Both the position numbers and the translations under genes were made by a program. This document shows positions 31,186 to 41,521 of a DNA stretch of 64,000 nucleotides, piece after piece. This stretch comes from Anomaloglossus baeobatrachus (taxonomy: Eukaryota > Chordata > Amphibia > Anura > Aromobatidae). The stretch is taken from the NCBI RefSeq assembly GCF_048569485.1, contig NC_134364.1, positions 131,524,752 to 131,588,751 on the forward strand, written 5' to 3'. How positions within the stretch are numbered: position 1 is the stretch's first letter; each line of letters starts with the position of its first letter. A model generated the notes under the pieces. That model made no database searches. It was not told where the DNA came from and saw only the letters and a list, made by a program, of their open reading frames with translations.

Positions 31186-32867
31186 CTGTAGTGGGTCTGT
31201 ATCCCTCCACCTTTAGTGGGTCTGTATCCCTCCACCTGTAGTGGGTCTTTTCCTGGCTTAGGTAATACTATAATGTTTGCCTCATTGAACCTGTCGGGAA
31301 TTATTCTATCTGTGACTATCTTATTATACACTGCACATAGATGAGGACCGATAGAGGCTCCCAAGATCTTATAATATTCGTTACTAAATCTGTCGGGCCC
31401 TGGGCTTTTGGCTAGTTTAAGAGGGCCAATAGTTTTTACTATTTCTGAAATATTTATAGGGGCGTTTAGTACTACTCTTTGTTCCTCTGTCAAGATGGGC
31501 GCTACGGTACCATGGATAAAATCAGCTTCCCCGTCAACCTCCCTCGGTTCCGCCTCATACAGCGAGCCAAAGAATGCCCTGAACTCCTCCACTATTTCCT
31601 CATCTTTTGTTACCATGGTTCCATCTTTCTTTTTAATTTTGTGGATTCTAGTGGTGGTTCTAAAGGGTTTGGTTAAAGAAGCTAGTAATTTCCCAGGTTT
31701 TTTTGTTTTTTTTAATTTCCCAGGTTTGTTGCCCCATTTAAAGTATTTATGTTTCTGATAGTCCACGTTACTAAGTGCCATCTCATGGGCCAAGGTGTCC
31801 GCCGCCTCCTTGGCCTCTAAGAAATGTTGTTTTGTCGTATCCGTGTTGTTATTTTTAAAATCTTTATATGCCTGCGTGAGACGTTTTTGTGCTGATATAG
31901 TTTGTTCCAGGAGCTTTTTTCTCTTATGGCTGACATATGATATTATCTGACCTCTTACTACTGCCTTGGAGGCAGCCCAATACAAACCAGCGTCCCCACT
32001 ATGCTCGTGATTATCCTTCTCATAAAAGCTCCAGTAGTTTTGTAAAGAAGCTTTGAAATCCTCAGATTGATATAAATATGAAGGAAACCTCCACCTTCTT
32101 TCCCGTAGTATTGTGGTAGATAATAACAAATTAAAAGTAACCGGTGCATGATCCGAAATACAGATGTCTAGGATGTTGGAGGAAAGTAAATGTGGCATCA
32201 GTGCTGGGCTTAGTAGCCAATAGTCAATCCGTGTATGTAAGTCATGGACATGTGAATAAAATGTATAATCTTTATCTATTGGGTGCTGCATGCGCCATGT
32301 GTCTATTAGTCCCAATTGATTGACGAGATATTGCAAACCACTATGGAGCGCCAATAGAGGAGATGGCTGGGGACTTGACCTGTCTAAAATTCCATCATGA
32401 GCCTCATTGAAATCTCCGCCTACAATTAAATTAGTCATATCCCAACCTGTGATACTTTCCATCAATCTGGCTCTGAACTGTGGATCAGGAATATTTGGTG
32501 CATATATGTTTGCTAAGTTGTAGATAGTGCCCTCTATCTTCACTTTCACCAATAATAATCTCCCCATAGGGTCCTCTGAAACCTCCAGAACTTCATGACT
32601 AATATGCTTATTGATCAATATAGCTACCCCTCTTTGTTTTCTCGTAAATGACGCTTCTGCACATACGGCATATTTTCTGCTGTGAAGAAATGGGTGATTG
32701 CCCTTCATCCAGTGTGTTTCCTGTAAGAAGACAATATGGCAATTTAAACGATGTAGATAATTTAAAACTTTTTTCCTCTTAATAGGAGAGTTTAACCCGT
32801 TAACATTCCAGGAGCACCAATACAGCGATTTAATCGTAGACACATTTGTGCTCTCTGTGTTAGTCAT
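30972..32867 (-). CDS. L1 ORF2, endonuclease and thumb-proximal part
   Basis: 631 aa. An AP-type endonuclease occupies about residues 15-240: WNVNGLN, QETHW, YAPN, GGDFNEA, RIDYWLL and SDHAPV supply the expected Asn, Glu, Asp, Asn and His catalytic positions. A long linker and the start of the RT follow (SPGPDRFSNEYYK, ANIIVLPKPGKD). The frame then runs into repeat-encoded VEGYRPTTGGGIQTHYRWRD units and ends shortly after. The start Met at 32867 fits the usual ORF2 N-terminus just ahead of the endonuclease. Confidence 0.9.
   Translation of the reverse strand: MTNTESTNVSTIKSLYWCSWNVNGLNSPIKRKKVLNYLHRLNCHIVFLQETHWMKGNHPFLHSRKYAVCAEASFTRKQRGVAILINKHISHEVLEVSEDPMGRLLLVKVKIEGTIYNLANIYAPNIPDPQFRARLMESITGWDMTNLIVGGDFNEAHDGILDRSSPQPSPLLALHSGLQYLVNQLGLIDTWRMQHPIDKDYTFYSHVHDLHTRIDYWLLSPALMPHLLSSNILDICISDHAPVTFNLLLSTTILRERRWRFPSYLYQSEDFKASLQNYWSFYEKDNHEHSGDAGLYWAASKAVVRGQIISYVSHKRKKLLEQTISAQKRLTQAYKDFKNNNTDTTKQHFLEAKEAADTLAHEMALSNVDYQKHKYFKWGNKPGKLKKTKKPGKLLASLTKPFRTTTRIHKIKKKDGTMVTKDEEIVEEFRAFFGSLYEAEPREVDGEADFIHGTVAPILTEEQRVVLNAPINISEIVKTIGPLKLAKSPGPDRFSNEYYKILGASIGPHLCAVYNKIVTDRIIPDRFNEANIIVLPKPGKDPLQVEGYRPTKGGGIQTHYRWRDTDPLQVEGHRPTTGGGIQTHYRWRDTDPLQVEGYRPTTGGGIQTHYRWRDTDPSHYSTLILKSLLKY
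31018..31245. repeat. 25-bp minisatellite inside L1 ORF2 (about nine units)
   Basis: About nine near-identical units TGGGTCTGTATCCCTCCACCTGTAG (here split: TGGGTCTGTATC + CCTCCACCTGTAG). The unit is normal L1 coding sequence just upstream of the YRPISLLN motif. As 25 is not a multiple of three, successive units are read in all three frames, none with a stop. Units vary at only one or two bases, so expansion is recent. Confidence 0.95.
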
Positions 32868-33131
32868 TTATCCTATTCCAGAAGGAGGAATTAATTGTAA
32901 AATTATAAACAACCTATTTGGGTTCCCTCGTCCATCCCAGCGAGTAAACGCGACAACCCATATGAGAGCTAAACTAAAGGTGCGCACGCAGAGCCCCCTA
33001 ACCCCTTCCCATCTAAACAAAAACCTTAATCTAATGGCAATGTCACCTGCCTCTCTGGCAGTCCTGACACTGAAAAAAAAAAAGGAAAAACAGGATGAAC
33101 ATCAGAACTATAGCACCGTGACGTCTCCGAT

Positions 33132-34001
33132 TTAAGTGTCTGTGTTGACTGCTGGCGAAGCTCCATTTTCCTGAAGAAGGTAATTTAAAGCCAACTTAGG
33201 ATCTTCAAAAGTCCAATTCTTTCCCCCTGTAGTGAAGCGTAGAACAGCAGGATACAGTAGACTGAAGCGAATATTTTTTTCCGCCAATAGTTTGCATACT
33301 GGATTGAAGGCTTTGCGTCTTGTTGTCAAGGCTGCTGAGTAATCTTGGAACAAAAGCAGTTTAGAGTTATTGTAGGTAAGTGAGCGATTTTTTCTAAATG
33401 CTGTCAGCAATCTGATCTTGTCTTGGAAGTCCAGGACCTTAAAAATTACTTGTCTGGGTCTGACCTCTCCATCATTTCGAGGTGGGCCCACTCTGTGGGC
33501 CCTTTCAATAGCAATTGGCCCCGACTTTAGATCCAATTTCAAAGCTCCTGGTAGCCATTCTGAAGTGAGTTTCAGTAGATCAGCTTGCCGAACCAATTCA
33601 GGGACGCCCACCAACCTTAAATTATTGCGTCTGGACCTGTTCTCAAGATCATCTACCTTGTCCAGCAATACAGCAATGTCCTTATTCCTGCTCTCTAGCA
33701 TCTCTGAAATTTCCTTTACAGAGTCCTCCATGTCAGAGACCCTCTGCTCCACATCTGTTAGCCTTGAACCCTGGGCATTAACTTGGGTGACTATAACGTC
33801 TAATGAAGACTGGAAGGCTGCCAGCCGCCCATCAATCACCGGCATCAAGAGATCCGTGATGACCTTAGCAGTGGCCTGGGGTGCGTCTGTAGTTGCCTCA
33901 GGGGAAGCCCTTGGTGATGGGGGTGCATTTTGGTTTCGTCTTTGCGGTCTAATTCCTTTACTTGGTTGTGTGGCATTGCTCTTACCCACAAATTTATCCA
34001 T
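33132..34001 (-). CDS. L1 ORF1 RNA-binding protein (289 aa)
   Basis: The nucleic-acid chaperone that coats L1 RNA. A basic Gln/Pro-rich N-terminus is followed by a coiled coil (about 65-125: VTQVNAQGSRLTDVEQRVSD, EISEMLESRNKDIAVLLDKV). A conserved RRM-like core then starts at DLENRSRRNNLRLVGVPE and includes ERAHRVGPPRNDG and RPRQVIFKVLDFQDKIRLL. The C-terminal domain contains FQDYSAALTTRRKAF. Length and order match vertebrate L1/Tx1 ORF1 proteins. Intact. Confidence 0.92.
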   Translation of the reverse strand: MDKFVGKSNATQPSKGIRPQRRNQNAPPSPRASPEATTDAPQATAKVITDLLMPVIDGRLAAFQSSLDVIVTQVNAQGSRLTDVEQRVSDMEDSVKEISEMLESRNKDIAVLLDKVDDLENRSRRNNLRLVGVPELVRQADLLKLTSEWLPGALKLDLKSGPIAIERAHRVGPPRNDGEVRPRQVIFKVLDFQDKIRLLTAFRKNRSLTYNNSKLLLFQDYSAALTTRRKAFNPVCKLLAEKNIRFSLLYPAVLRFTTGGKNWTFEDPKLALNYLLQENGASPAVNTDT

Positions 34002-34733
34002 AGTAAGAACTGTAAATATGGAGCTTCTTTAGAGACTGTGGTGACGTCACAATAACATAAGCTTAATTACATCTGTGTGGTAAACTTGGCTGTTTCACAA
34101 TTATTTCCACGCTGTGTATGAGAGTGTATAGATGTTACTTGAAAAAGACCAGTCAGAAGGGCAGGAGGCAGGCCAGATGACTGATCCCACTTCTTTTTGT
34201 TTTTCACCCTCTTCTATACTGTCAGTATAGCTGGTGAAGTGGTGAAGTAGGGGTTAATCAAGTTGAGCTGTGATGCACTTCAGGCTTATCTGCCGCCTCT
34301 GTTTACTGTTGCAGATTACAGGCCTTGTGCAGCAGCCATTTAAGATGAGACCTGCAGGGATGTATCTGCCCCCTTCACAGCCCCCTGTTTATCTCCTGAC
34401 CTGCTCTCACAGCCGAATGTCTCCAGGGGCTCTCAGCTCCCTCCTCACTCACAGTATCTCAGACGGTGGGCCTGTCCACGGAGCTCTGTGTGACAGGTAA
34501 ACACAGCGTGCAGTCCTGTTTGCTGAGCTTGCTGCTGCTCGGTGTGACGAGCTTCTAGGACCCCCGGGGACACAGGAGAGCCGGGCTAACACTGCACTGC
34601 CCTTGTCCTGACCCTATCCCCACTGCCTGGTTTTCGGTAAGCCCTCTGCTGATTTCTATTTGGGCTTTTCTCAGGCTGCAACAGGGAGCTCTCTTAAGAA
34701 GCAGCCATTCCAAACCTCCGCCTCCCGGAAGTC
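34002..34733 (-). promoter_or_regulatory. L1 5' UTR / internal promoter region
   Basis: About 730 bp between the insertion's 5' boundary (GACTTCCGGGAGGCGG on the minus strand) and ORF1. L1 5' UTRs carry an internal promoter; I see no specific factor site that I would vouch for. Confidence 0.6.
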
Positions 34734-34827
34734 GTGAATACGATTTTTACAGTTTTTGCCGGATCCGTTGGATCAGGAAAAAAAAGGATTGTGCCTGAAT
34801 GCAGAAAACTGATGTGTGAAAGTAGCC

Positions 34828-34954
34828 TTATACTAAACAATGTGTAAGGCTCCTTGAAAGGTCGATTTTGATTTTTAGGATTGCACCTTCCAATAGATGG
34901 CACTAGAGTTCACATCCTCTTCTTCTCTTAAGAGGCTATGGTATATTTATATGC
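34828..34954. repeat. Remainder of the ~290-bp tandem unit
   Basis: Matches 25750-25870 and continues the unit interrupted at 26065. It ends at the hAT target duplication TTTATATG (34947-34954). Confidence 0.6.
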
Positions 34955-35017
34955 AGTGCTTTTTTTGCGGCGTACCAGAAAATCTGAAGAGCGCTGAGGG
35001 CCAGCACCTCTGGCTCT

Positions 35018-35062
35018 GTCCACATGGCTAATTTGTAAACTATACAAATTAGCCATGTGTGG
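35018..35062. repeat. Hairpin in the hAT element
   Basis: The arms 'ccacatggctaatttgta' and 'tacaaattagccatgtgtgg' are nearly perfect reverse complements around a 5-nt centre. Confidence 0.8.
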
Positions 35063-35282
35063 AGCGGAGGCACAAGCAGAACAGCCACTGGAGCTGCAGG
35101 ACCTGCGATGATATCACGTACATGTGACTCGGGTGGGCGGAGCCATTGAGTTTTGCCCAGCAGGAAAGAAGCTGGAGAAGATGGAGGAGTGCAGTGTATG
35201 AGAGAGTAGTGCAGAAGGCGGCAGCCTGTGCAGGGGGAAGAAGGATGCATGGGGGATAGAGTGCGATCAGGGGTATGGAAAA

Positions 35283-35445
35283 TTGAGAGACGAGGGGGAT
35301 GGAGGATGGAGAGATCAGGGGGATCGAGGATGGAAGGAGCAGGGGGATGGAGGATGGAAGGAGCAGGGGGATGGAGGATGGAGAGACCAGGGGGATGGAG
35401 GATGGAGGGAACAGGGGGATGGAGGATGGAGGGAGCAGGGTTCAT
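35283..35445. repeat. 24-bp GA-rich minisatellite
   Basis: About seven imperfect copies of 'caggggGATGGAGGATGGAgggag'. The unit is divisible by three, so long Gly/Trp/Arg-rich frames appear, but these are not genes. Confidence 0.85.
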
Positions 35446-35474
35446 TGAGTTTTGTTTCATCAAACTTGTCTTAG

Positions 35475-35645
35475 ATGGGTAAAATAACGCACTATTTCTC
35501 GGTCAGTGCGGCTCTGGCACGCACAAGACCCCGAACAGACGTGGAGACAGAAACAAATCAGATGATAGAGCAGAACGTGGCCACCGGTTCTTCAACTATC
35601 GAACCTGCATCAGCTAGTGTTAATGATCCTGATGAATTTGGTTAA
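35475..35645 (+). pseudogene. Possible hAT transposase N-terminal remnant
   Basis: A 56-aa frame beginning MGKITHYFSVSAALARTRPR and ending VNDPDEFG. A short basic MxxIxxFF-type start followed by a Ser/Thr/Glu-rich linker resembles the N-termini of hAT-derived transposases. No BED finger or catalytic region follows. It sits between hAT-like ends, which is the main support. Could be chance. Confidence 0.3.
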
Positions 35646-35896
35646 AATTTGGCGTTTCTTATAGAATACAGCCTAGGTAAGTCGAAAACCATATTTTGCA
35701 AGTGAAAAAAAAATAATTCTACAGTATTAGTCTGTTTTTATTTTTCTTTTGAAATCTGAATTACATAGTTTTTCATTGACATTAGCGTACAGCGTACAAA
35801 ACTGAATAATGAGAAACAGGGCCGCACCGTGCATTGGATAAATTGAGCAGTTTGCTCAGGCGGCACAATATTCAGGGGGGCGGCCAGGGGGCAGAG

Positions 35897-37075
35897 TGTC
35901 TCGGGCGGAGGAGGGGACGCTGCGCTCACCCACTGCTCGGGTCCGGCTACTGCTGCTGCTCGTTGGTGGCTTGAGCGGTGGGCCGGATCCCGGTGACTCG
36001 AGCGGCGTTCCTCGCCCGTGAGTGAAAGGGGGTGGTTTGGGTTTAGGGATATTGTCCGTGACGCCACCCACGGTTGTGGTGAGTTTGGTGACACCACCGC
36101 TGCTCTAGACGGGGATCCCGGGAGCGATGACAGGGAGCAGCTTGGATGTTGGTTCTCCCCTCCGTGGGTAAGGGGTTTGGTTGTCCCAGGGCCCGGTGAG
36201 GGGTTTTGGGATGGCAGGCGGGTTACGGGGCCTGGTGAGGTGCAGGGTTGCGGGGGCAGCGCTGTGCCGCACAGCACGGTGGTACTCACTCAGCCAATGA
36301 CGAATGCAAAGTCTCCGGTAAAACAAACGGCTGGATGGACGGGTCCCACAGACGGCTGCGGTGTTTCTCCTCCCGGCAGGTTGATGGTGACTGCCTTTCC
36401 CTGCACCTGTGTTGTGTTACGGTTCCAATGGCTTCCCATTGGTAACCCGCTCCCCAGCTTGGATGGATGCTGAGGGAGCCCCTTTTGCCCGCCCGCAGGC
36501 TCTGGCCCTGGGAACTGTAGCCTTGGCGGTGACTGTGTTTCCCTCTACGGTTTGAGCGGTTGCCTTCAATCGGGCCTTGACTGCTGGGAAACCCCGGAGG
36601 TTCCCTTCGCTAACGGATTTGACAAATTTGACGGCGACTCCTAGCCTTGTCATAGTCCGTAAGCCCTGCCAGATGGCGCTGGCCTCTCCTTACTCTCCGA
36701 TCCGGCACCGCCGGGCTACCGCCCGTCCACGGTCCATACGGTTTGCTCCAATTAGCCTCTCCTGCAGACGGTCACCACCGTCTGCCAACCTTGCTTTTCC
36801 GTCCGGGCCACACACCCGGACCGCCTTCAGACTGCTCCTCTACCACTTTACTTCCTCTCACTTCCAAACTCTAATCTCAACTTCCTCCTTTTCCCGCCTC
36901 CAGGACTGTGAACTCCTCGGTGGGCGGGACCAACCGCCTGGCCCACCCCCTGGTGTGGACATCAGCCCCTGGAGGAAGGCAACAAGGATTTTGTGTTTGG
37001 CTTCGGTGTGCTTACCCGGGGTGTGGGGTGTGTTGGTGTAGTTCTGTGACGACCTAGCTTGTCCAGGGCGCCACA
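35897..37075 (-). mobile_element. Solo gypsy-type LTR inside the hAT element
   Basis: 1179 bp, TGTCTCGGG ... GGCGCCACA on the plus strand, closely related to 27366-28490. The flanking 4-mers AGAG (35893-35896) and GGAG (37076-37079) match at three of four positions. A buried PBS-like block is at 36058-36066. Confidence 0.8.
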
Positions 37076-38194
37076 GGAGCTTTATGGGGACTGCCATTTT
37101 CCGCCGCCCAGTGCCTCAACAGGTAAACCATGCACAGGAATCCCGACAGCACGACAGACCAGCCCCCGCTCCTCAATCTCTGCCGCCGGCTGGCAGTCTT
37201 TCCCCCGCTTCTCAATCTCGGCCACCGGCTGACACAGACCCCCCGCTCCTCAATCTTGGCCTCCGGCGCCTGCTCCTCGCCTCAGAGATGCGTACCGGAA
37301 AATATTTTTTTACAGAAAAAGTGCTATTTATATGTATAATCCCAGAGGAGTATTCCATGTATTTTTGGTTGTAATGACGCGCCCAGGGGGGCTGGGGGTT
37401 ACTTGTCACCAGGCCGGTGTAGGCGGTTGGGATGTCACAGCAGCTGGGCCCGGTTCTGTGACCCCTTCGGTGTCAATAAATGGGGGGATGATGATGGGGT
37501 TAGTAGTTATTTGTGACGCCACCTGTGGTGTGCAGCTATAATAGGAGCCGCCGCTGCAAGAGGTTTCCTCCAGGGCAGATGGTAGTGCAGCTAGGTTGGT
37601 ACAGCTCTCCACAGGCAGAGCTCAGGCCTCCAGGGAGGTTGGGAGTAGGTGTAATCTTTCGGCGAAGCGCAGGGTCAGAGGCGGCAAAGAAAGGGAGCAA
37701 CACAGGGGTTGCAATCAAAGATCTTTACTCACTGAGATGTCACCGCCTTTGGACTGCTGGAGTCTGCTGTGATGGGCTCCAGCCGATCCCGGATAGTTTG
37801 GAGGTCAGAACCGGTGTTTCTTTCTATGAGTCCCTCCTACTTGCACTGCGTTGTCTGAGTCCCTGCAGCCTGAAGCCACGCTGAGACCTAAGTCCTTGGA
37901 TTGTCTCCGTTCCTATCACGTATGGCAGGCAGCGCAAATCCGTTACTGGTGCCGCTCTTTTGACACGACTCCTAGCTCTATATGCTGCTGTGCCCCTGGC
38001 ACTTTGTGTGGGCCAAAAAACTTGAAATCCTCTACGTGGCGGATTCTGCTGGCAGGACGTGCAGTGCCCATCAGCCTAGGGCTCCGCACCCTGTTATGTG
38101 CGCTCAGTCATGAGGGAGTTATCAGCTCTCCCCTCAGCAACCGTATTCTCACCACCTCTCACTTATTCCCTGTTGATGACTAATTGTAACTGAC

Positions 38195-38222
38195 TGTCTG
38201 TGTGTGTGTGTGTGTGTGTGTG
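38195..38222. repeat. (TG)n microsatellite
   Basis: About 13 TG dinucleotides on the plus strand, inside the LTR remnant. Confidence 0.95.
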
Positions 38223-38430
38223 TCACCTACTCCCCATTCTCTAGCTCCACCCCCAGGGTTGCTGAACTAGTGGGTGGGAGGTCCCATACCTTGTGTATGA
38301 CCATCCAAGTGACCCTACCCTAACCCAGTCCCGGTGAGAGGGCGACTAACTGTGTGTTTTGGTGGATTGTGGTAGTTTACCGGCAATGACCTCCTCCATA
38401 CCCGGGATGAATACTGCACCTGGTGAGGTA

Positions 38431-38899
38431 ACAAAAAACAAAAAACTGAGCTGTAACAAAAAATCAGTAACCATGCAACATTACAAGCATGTAAATGGCA
38501 GTGTCTAGACAGGAAAAAAACAAAGAAATTTTGTATGAAAAACACCCTGAATAATAATAAATAAAATGCAAGTGCTTAATAACAGGGTATTTAGTATATA
38601 CATTTTTGCAAAAAGGTAAGAAGCTGTCCCACCTCATCAAGGTGTACCCATCTGAGACCGTCCCTAACCTACTAAAGTTAAAAACATTCTATATACCTGA
38701 TTTGTGTCTATCAAAACTCCAATGTGAATAGTTGCAAGTGGTCAGCTGTGTCCCAGATTAAATACACAGCACAGTGGGAAGCAAATTAATTGTTCAGCCT
38801 CAGTAAAGGGAGGGCTGCACCCCTAACTTACACTAAAGCAAGAGAACAAACAAAAAACAAAAAACTGAGCTGTAACAAAAAATCAGTAACCATGCAACA
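38431..38899. mobile_element. 469-bp insertion with perfect 50-bp direct terminal repeats
   Basis: 38431-38480 and 38850-38899 are identical 50-mers (ACAAAAAACAAAAAACTGAG ... CCATGCAACA). A 7-bp target duplication TGAGGTA flanks it (38424-38430, 38900-38906). The ends are not TG...CA, so it is not an LTR of the gypsy type. Direct terminal repeats with a medium-length duplication resemble the pseudo-LTRs of Penelope-like elements. Non-coding. Confidence 0.65.
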
Positions 38900-39642
38900 T
38901 GAGGTACTCTGGTGAGGTGCAGTACCCTGTGGTGACTGAAGCCTCAGGTGCGCCACACTCCGGCACAGCGAATCCCAGCATGTCCGCGGGCTACAAAAAA
39001 AACAATACAATGGTTATGAATGCAAACTTTTGTGATGCTGTAAAACATTAACATTTCTTCCCTCTATGGGACGCATGTTTTCTTAAACGTTACAAACTCT
39101 TACATTTTCTACATTAAGACATATAAAACTCTTGGTACTATAAAAGACAATAAAACATTTGATTTTGCACCTTGCATTGCTCCAACCAAGTGCAACAATT
39201 TTTTTTAGAAGACAACAACATGGGGGACCTGCTTCAAACCCCCAACGTAGGCTCTGGGCGTGCTTCAGAGCGCTCCAGACCACTCTTCGTTATTTCTGAA
39301 TGCGCGACAGGTCTTGGGGTCCCGTGGTCATATTAATTCTGGTAGGGAGCACAACAGGTGCAAATTATTTACAGTGTAGTCCTGGCCACACATTGTCCAG
39401 TGGCCCAGATATCCATTTCAACACACATCACTTTAAGAAGAGAAAAAAAATTATGCAGCTTTATTAATATTCAGATCAACTACATTTCTCTCCTGCACTT
39501 TTTACTATGGGTAGGGATACTCCGGGCAGGTGGGCTTCCCGTAGCTCTCGCCATAGGTCTGGGTACATTTATCAATTGCTCGTTAGATAGTTGGTGCTTA
39601 TAAAGTTCTATGGAGAGTCAGGGCTAGAGGCAGAGACAGACT

Positions 39643-40415
39643 GTCACAGGGTGTGAGGGGATAATATGTGACATGGTCTCCTAGACTGGCCCTCAGGTTA
39701 GGGGGTCTTAGCTGTCGCTTATCCCAAAAATACTTCTAATACTGAAGATGTCTTGGCCGCCATCTGTCACACTGTACAAAAGGGCTGGTAAAAACGTAGT
39801 ACAGCGTATTCCCCACTAGGCGGCTGCAGAGTAGTAAAGGAGAGTCAAAGCAACACTGTAAAAGAAACACAGCTGAAGTACAGCAGAGTAACTTCCGCAG
39901 ACAGTTCACTGGCGAACCACCAGGGGGCAATAGAGTACTCAAGCAGTCAGGGTCTAGCCAGGAAAGTCAAGTCACTGCAAAGGAAGGATCAAAATCAGGT
40001 CAGAAAACAGAACCGAAGTCGTAAGGCGGGAGATCAGGTATGCAGAGGGAAACACAAAAGGCACAGGGAACAGAAGACAAGACAGGAGGGTGAAGAGACA
40101 CAAACACGGGAAGGAGGATGAACCAGGATGGGTAAATAAACAACTGACAGAAGCGGGAAGTCAGGGACTGGGACAGAGGGCCAAATGGGGGAGGGTACAG
40201 GTCAGGGTACGGTAACAAGGAGTCATTTCAAACAGGAAGTCTCTCCAGAGCCAGTCACAGGCTGCAGAGCAAACGTATAACCAGCACTGGAATGCAGGTG
40301 CAGCGCCCAGATATAGTGTCTCCTGAAACCAGAACGAGGCCGAGGGGAGTTAACCCCTGACATGACCAGGCCGGGTCTGGGAAACTCTGTAGCAGGGAAT
40401 ACCTGCATCATGACA
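39643..40415. repeat. LTR-like repeat, unclassified
   Basis: About 770 bp starting TGTCACAGGGTG and ending GCATCATGACA, with 'gttaacccctgacatgaccaggccggg' near the end. TG...CA ends and length suggest a solo LTR, but no matching target duplication is visible. Confidence 0.35.
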
Positions 40416-41194
40416 TCTTTTTTGCCCTGCTCCTTGCCAGCCCTGATCTAATACCCCCTCTCCCCCACCCCAGGGGAGTACCAGGAGAGGAGTGGTTGAA
40501 CCCACATATATGGACAAATGGGGAACCAAAACTCTATCACACAGCTAATACACATGGAGATATAAGACAATATGTGATAACGAGGAAATATAGAGCAGGG
40601 AGGATATAACCAGACAACAAGAGGATTTTCACATCACACTAAGCAGTATGCAATAAATCACAACAGCATATGGACCGGTTTAGCAAAGGCTATAGTTGAC
40701 ATGGGAAGACAGGCTCCACCATCTTAAAAGGCGGAGAATTACTGTGATAGGTCACCCACAACATGTGATCCAAAAGATATCCAGCAGGCTATCAGAGATT
40801 AACACCTGCAAGCCTGATCACTAATGAGCATACAGCTGGTCAACGCCCAAGACTTTCTATGCAACTCGGAAGCACCAGAGAATGCATAGTGTGGAGTCAG
40901 ATTCTGCAGTGTGAACAGCGTCTGATGCTGACATGACACTCAGCGAGTTTAGAGCCAAACACCGTGAAAATGATCTGAAAATGAGTTACAGTCTTCCATG
41001 TAATTTTATGAGCACCAACTGTCAGCTCCCTTACTTTGATGTGTAGTATTGATCTATGGGAAATAAATAAAAATAAAATATTTACTCTTTAAGTCATGCC
41101 TCCTTCTTGGCTTAATTTTCTGTCCTGACCATATGAATGGCATGTGAGAAGACATGTCTGCCAGCCTCCCGCATTTCAGTAAACTGCTTATAAG
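40416..41194. other. No gene seen
   Basis: No frame with recognisable features and no clear element boundaries. 41040-41190 resembles dispersed repeat sequence (compare about 47770-47860: 'atgaatggcatgtg.' and 'ctgtcctgaccat'). Confidence 0.4.
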
Positions 41195-41521
41195 TGGAGC
41201 ACCCCATGGGGTTCGGGAAGGTACTCGTCACTGGGCCGGTGAGTCAGGAGATAACATGGGTGGCCCTGCCCGGTGTTGTGACCCCGAGGTGTCCACGAAG
41301 GGAAGGTGAGGGATAATAATGAGGGATAATGGGGGAGGTTGATTTCGTGACACCACCTGCGGTACACGGCCAGGGAAATATCCGCCGCTGCTGTCGCTGT
41401 CCTCTGGGGCGGATGGTAGTAGCAGCTAAGGTGTTTTTGCTCCTCACAGGTGGAGCGGGCCCCGAGGAGGATGATGAAGGGAGTAGTAATGGTTGGCGCC
41501 GAGGCGCGGGGCGGTAGCGCC
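41195..41521 (-). repeat. Gypsy-type LTR fragment
   Basis: Contains the family block 'cgtgacaccacctgcggtacac...ccgccgctgct' (about 41347-41400). Its right side is interrupted by the insertion 41535-43774. The full extent cannot be defined. Confidence 0.45.

Larger units (their letters stand above)
28588..34733 (-). mobile_element. Full-length L1-type LINE, minus strand
   Basis: 6146 bp between exact 13-bp duplications. Read on the minus strand: 5' UTR about 34733-34002; ORF1 34001-33132; a 264-nt spacer; ORF2 32867-28747; a 159-nt 3' UTR with AATAAA (about 28613-28608); and a short A-rich tail (to 28588). The endonuclease-RT order and the ORF1 type place it in the L1/Tx1 group. Near-intact and therefore fairly young, but ORF2 is out of frame across an internal minisatellite. 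Confidence 0.9.
27221..34827. mobile_element. TIR-only element 3 (MITE), split by a solo LTR and an L1
   Basis: Same family as 26066-26642. It starts GGCTACTTTCACACATCAG and ends CTGATGTGTGAAAGTAGCC. Its own sequence is 27221-27365, about 28491-28587 and 34747-34827 (about 0.3 kb). Confidence 0.7.
34955..37326 (+). mobile_element. hAT-type DNA transposon, internally deleted
   Basis: It starts CAGTGCTTTTTTTGCGGCGTACC and ends about GCGTACCGG...AAAAAGTGCTA. The ends are imperfect inverted repeats flanked by an 8-bp duplication TTTATATG (34947-34954 and 37327-37334), the length typical of hAT elements. It contains a hairpin, a 24-bp minisatellite, a possible transposase N-terminus and a later solo LTR (35897-37075). 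No full transposase remains. Confidence 0.65.
37370..39620 (-). mobile_element. Gypsy remnant: 3' LTR and adjacent 3' region
   Basis: An LTR-like unit 37370-38957 (TGTAATGACGCG ... GTGCGCCACA on the plus strand) is followed on its right by sequence related to the 3' non-coding region of element B ('cacgcccagagcctacgttggggg' at about 39235-39260, minus strand). A Y-tract/TAG acceptor-like site lies 33 nt from the LTR. Broken: no coding regions remain and the right boundary (about 39620) is approximate. Old. A 469-bp insertion sits within the LTR. Confidence 0.65.

Noticed and set aside
30998-31250. Apparent novel repeat protein (VEGYRPTTGGG units) as a gene of its own
   Set aside because: The frames are the L1 ORF2 minisatellite read in different phases; flanking residues are normal L1 endonuclease/RT sequence.
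35228-35482. Gly/Trp/Arg repeat frames
   Set aside because: Created by a 24-bp minisatellite inside a deleted hAT element.
39643-40415. Confident solo LTR call
   Set aside because: TG...CA ends are present, but no matching target duplication or second copy was found, so it is kept only as a low-confidence repeat.
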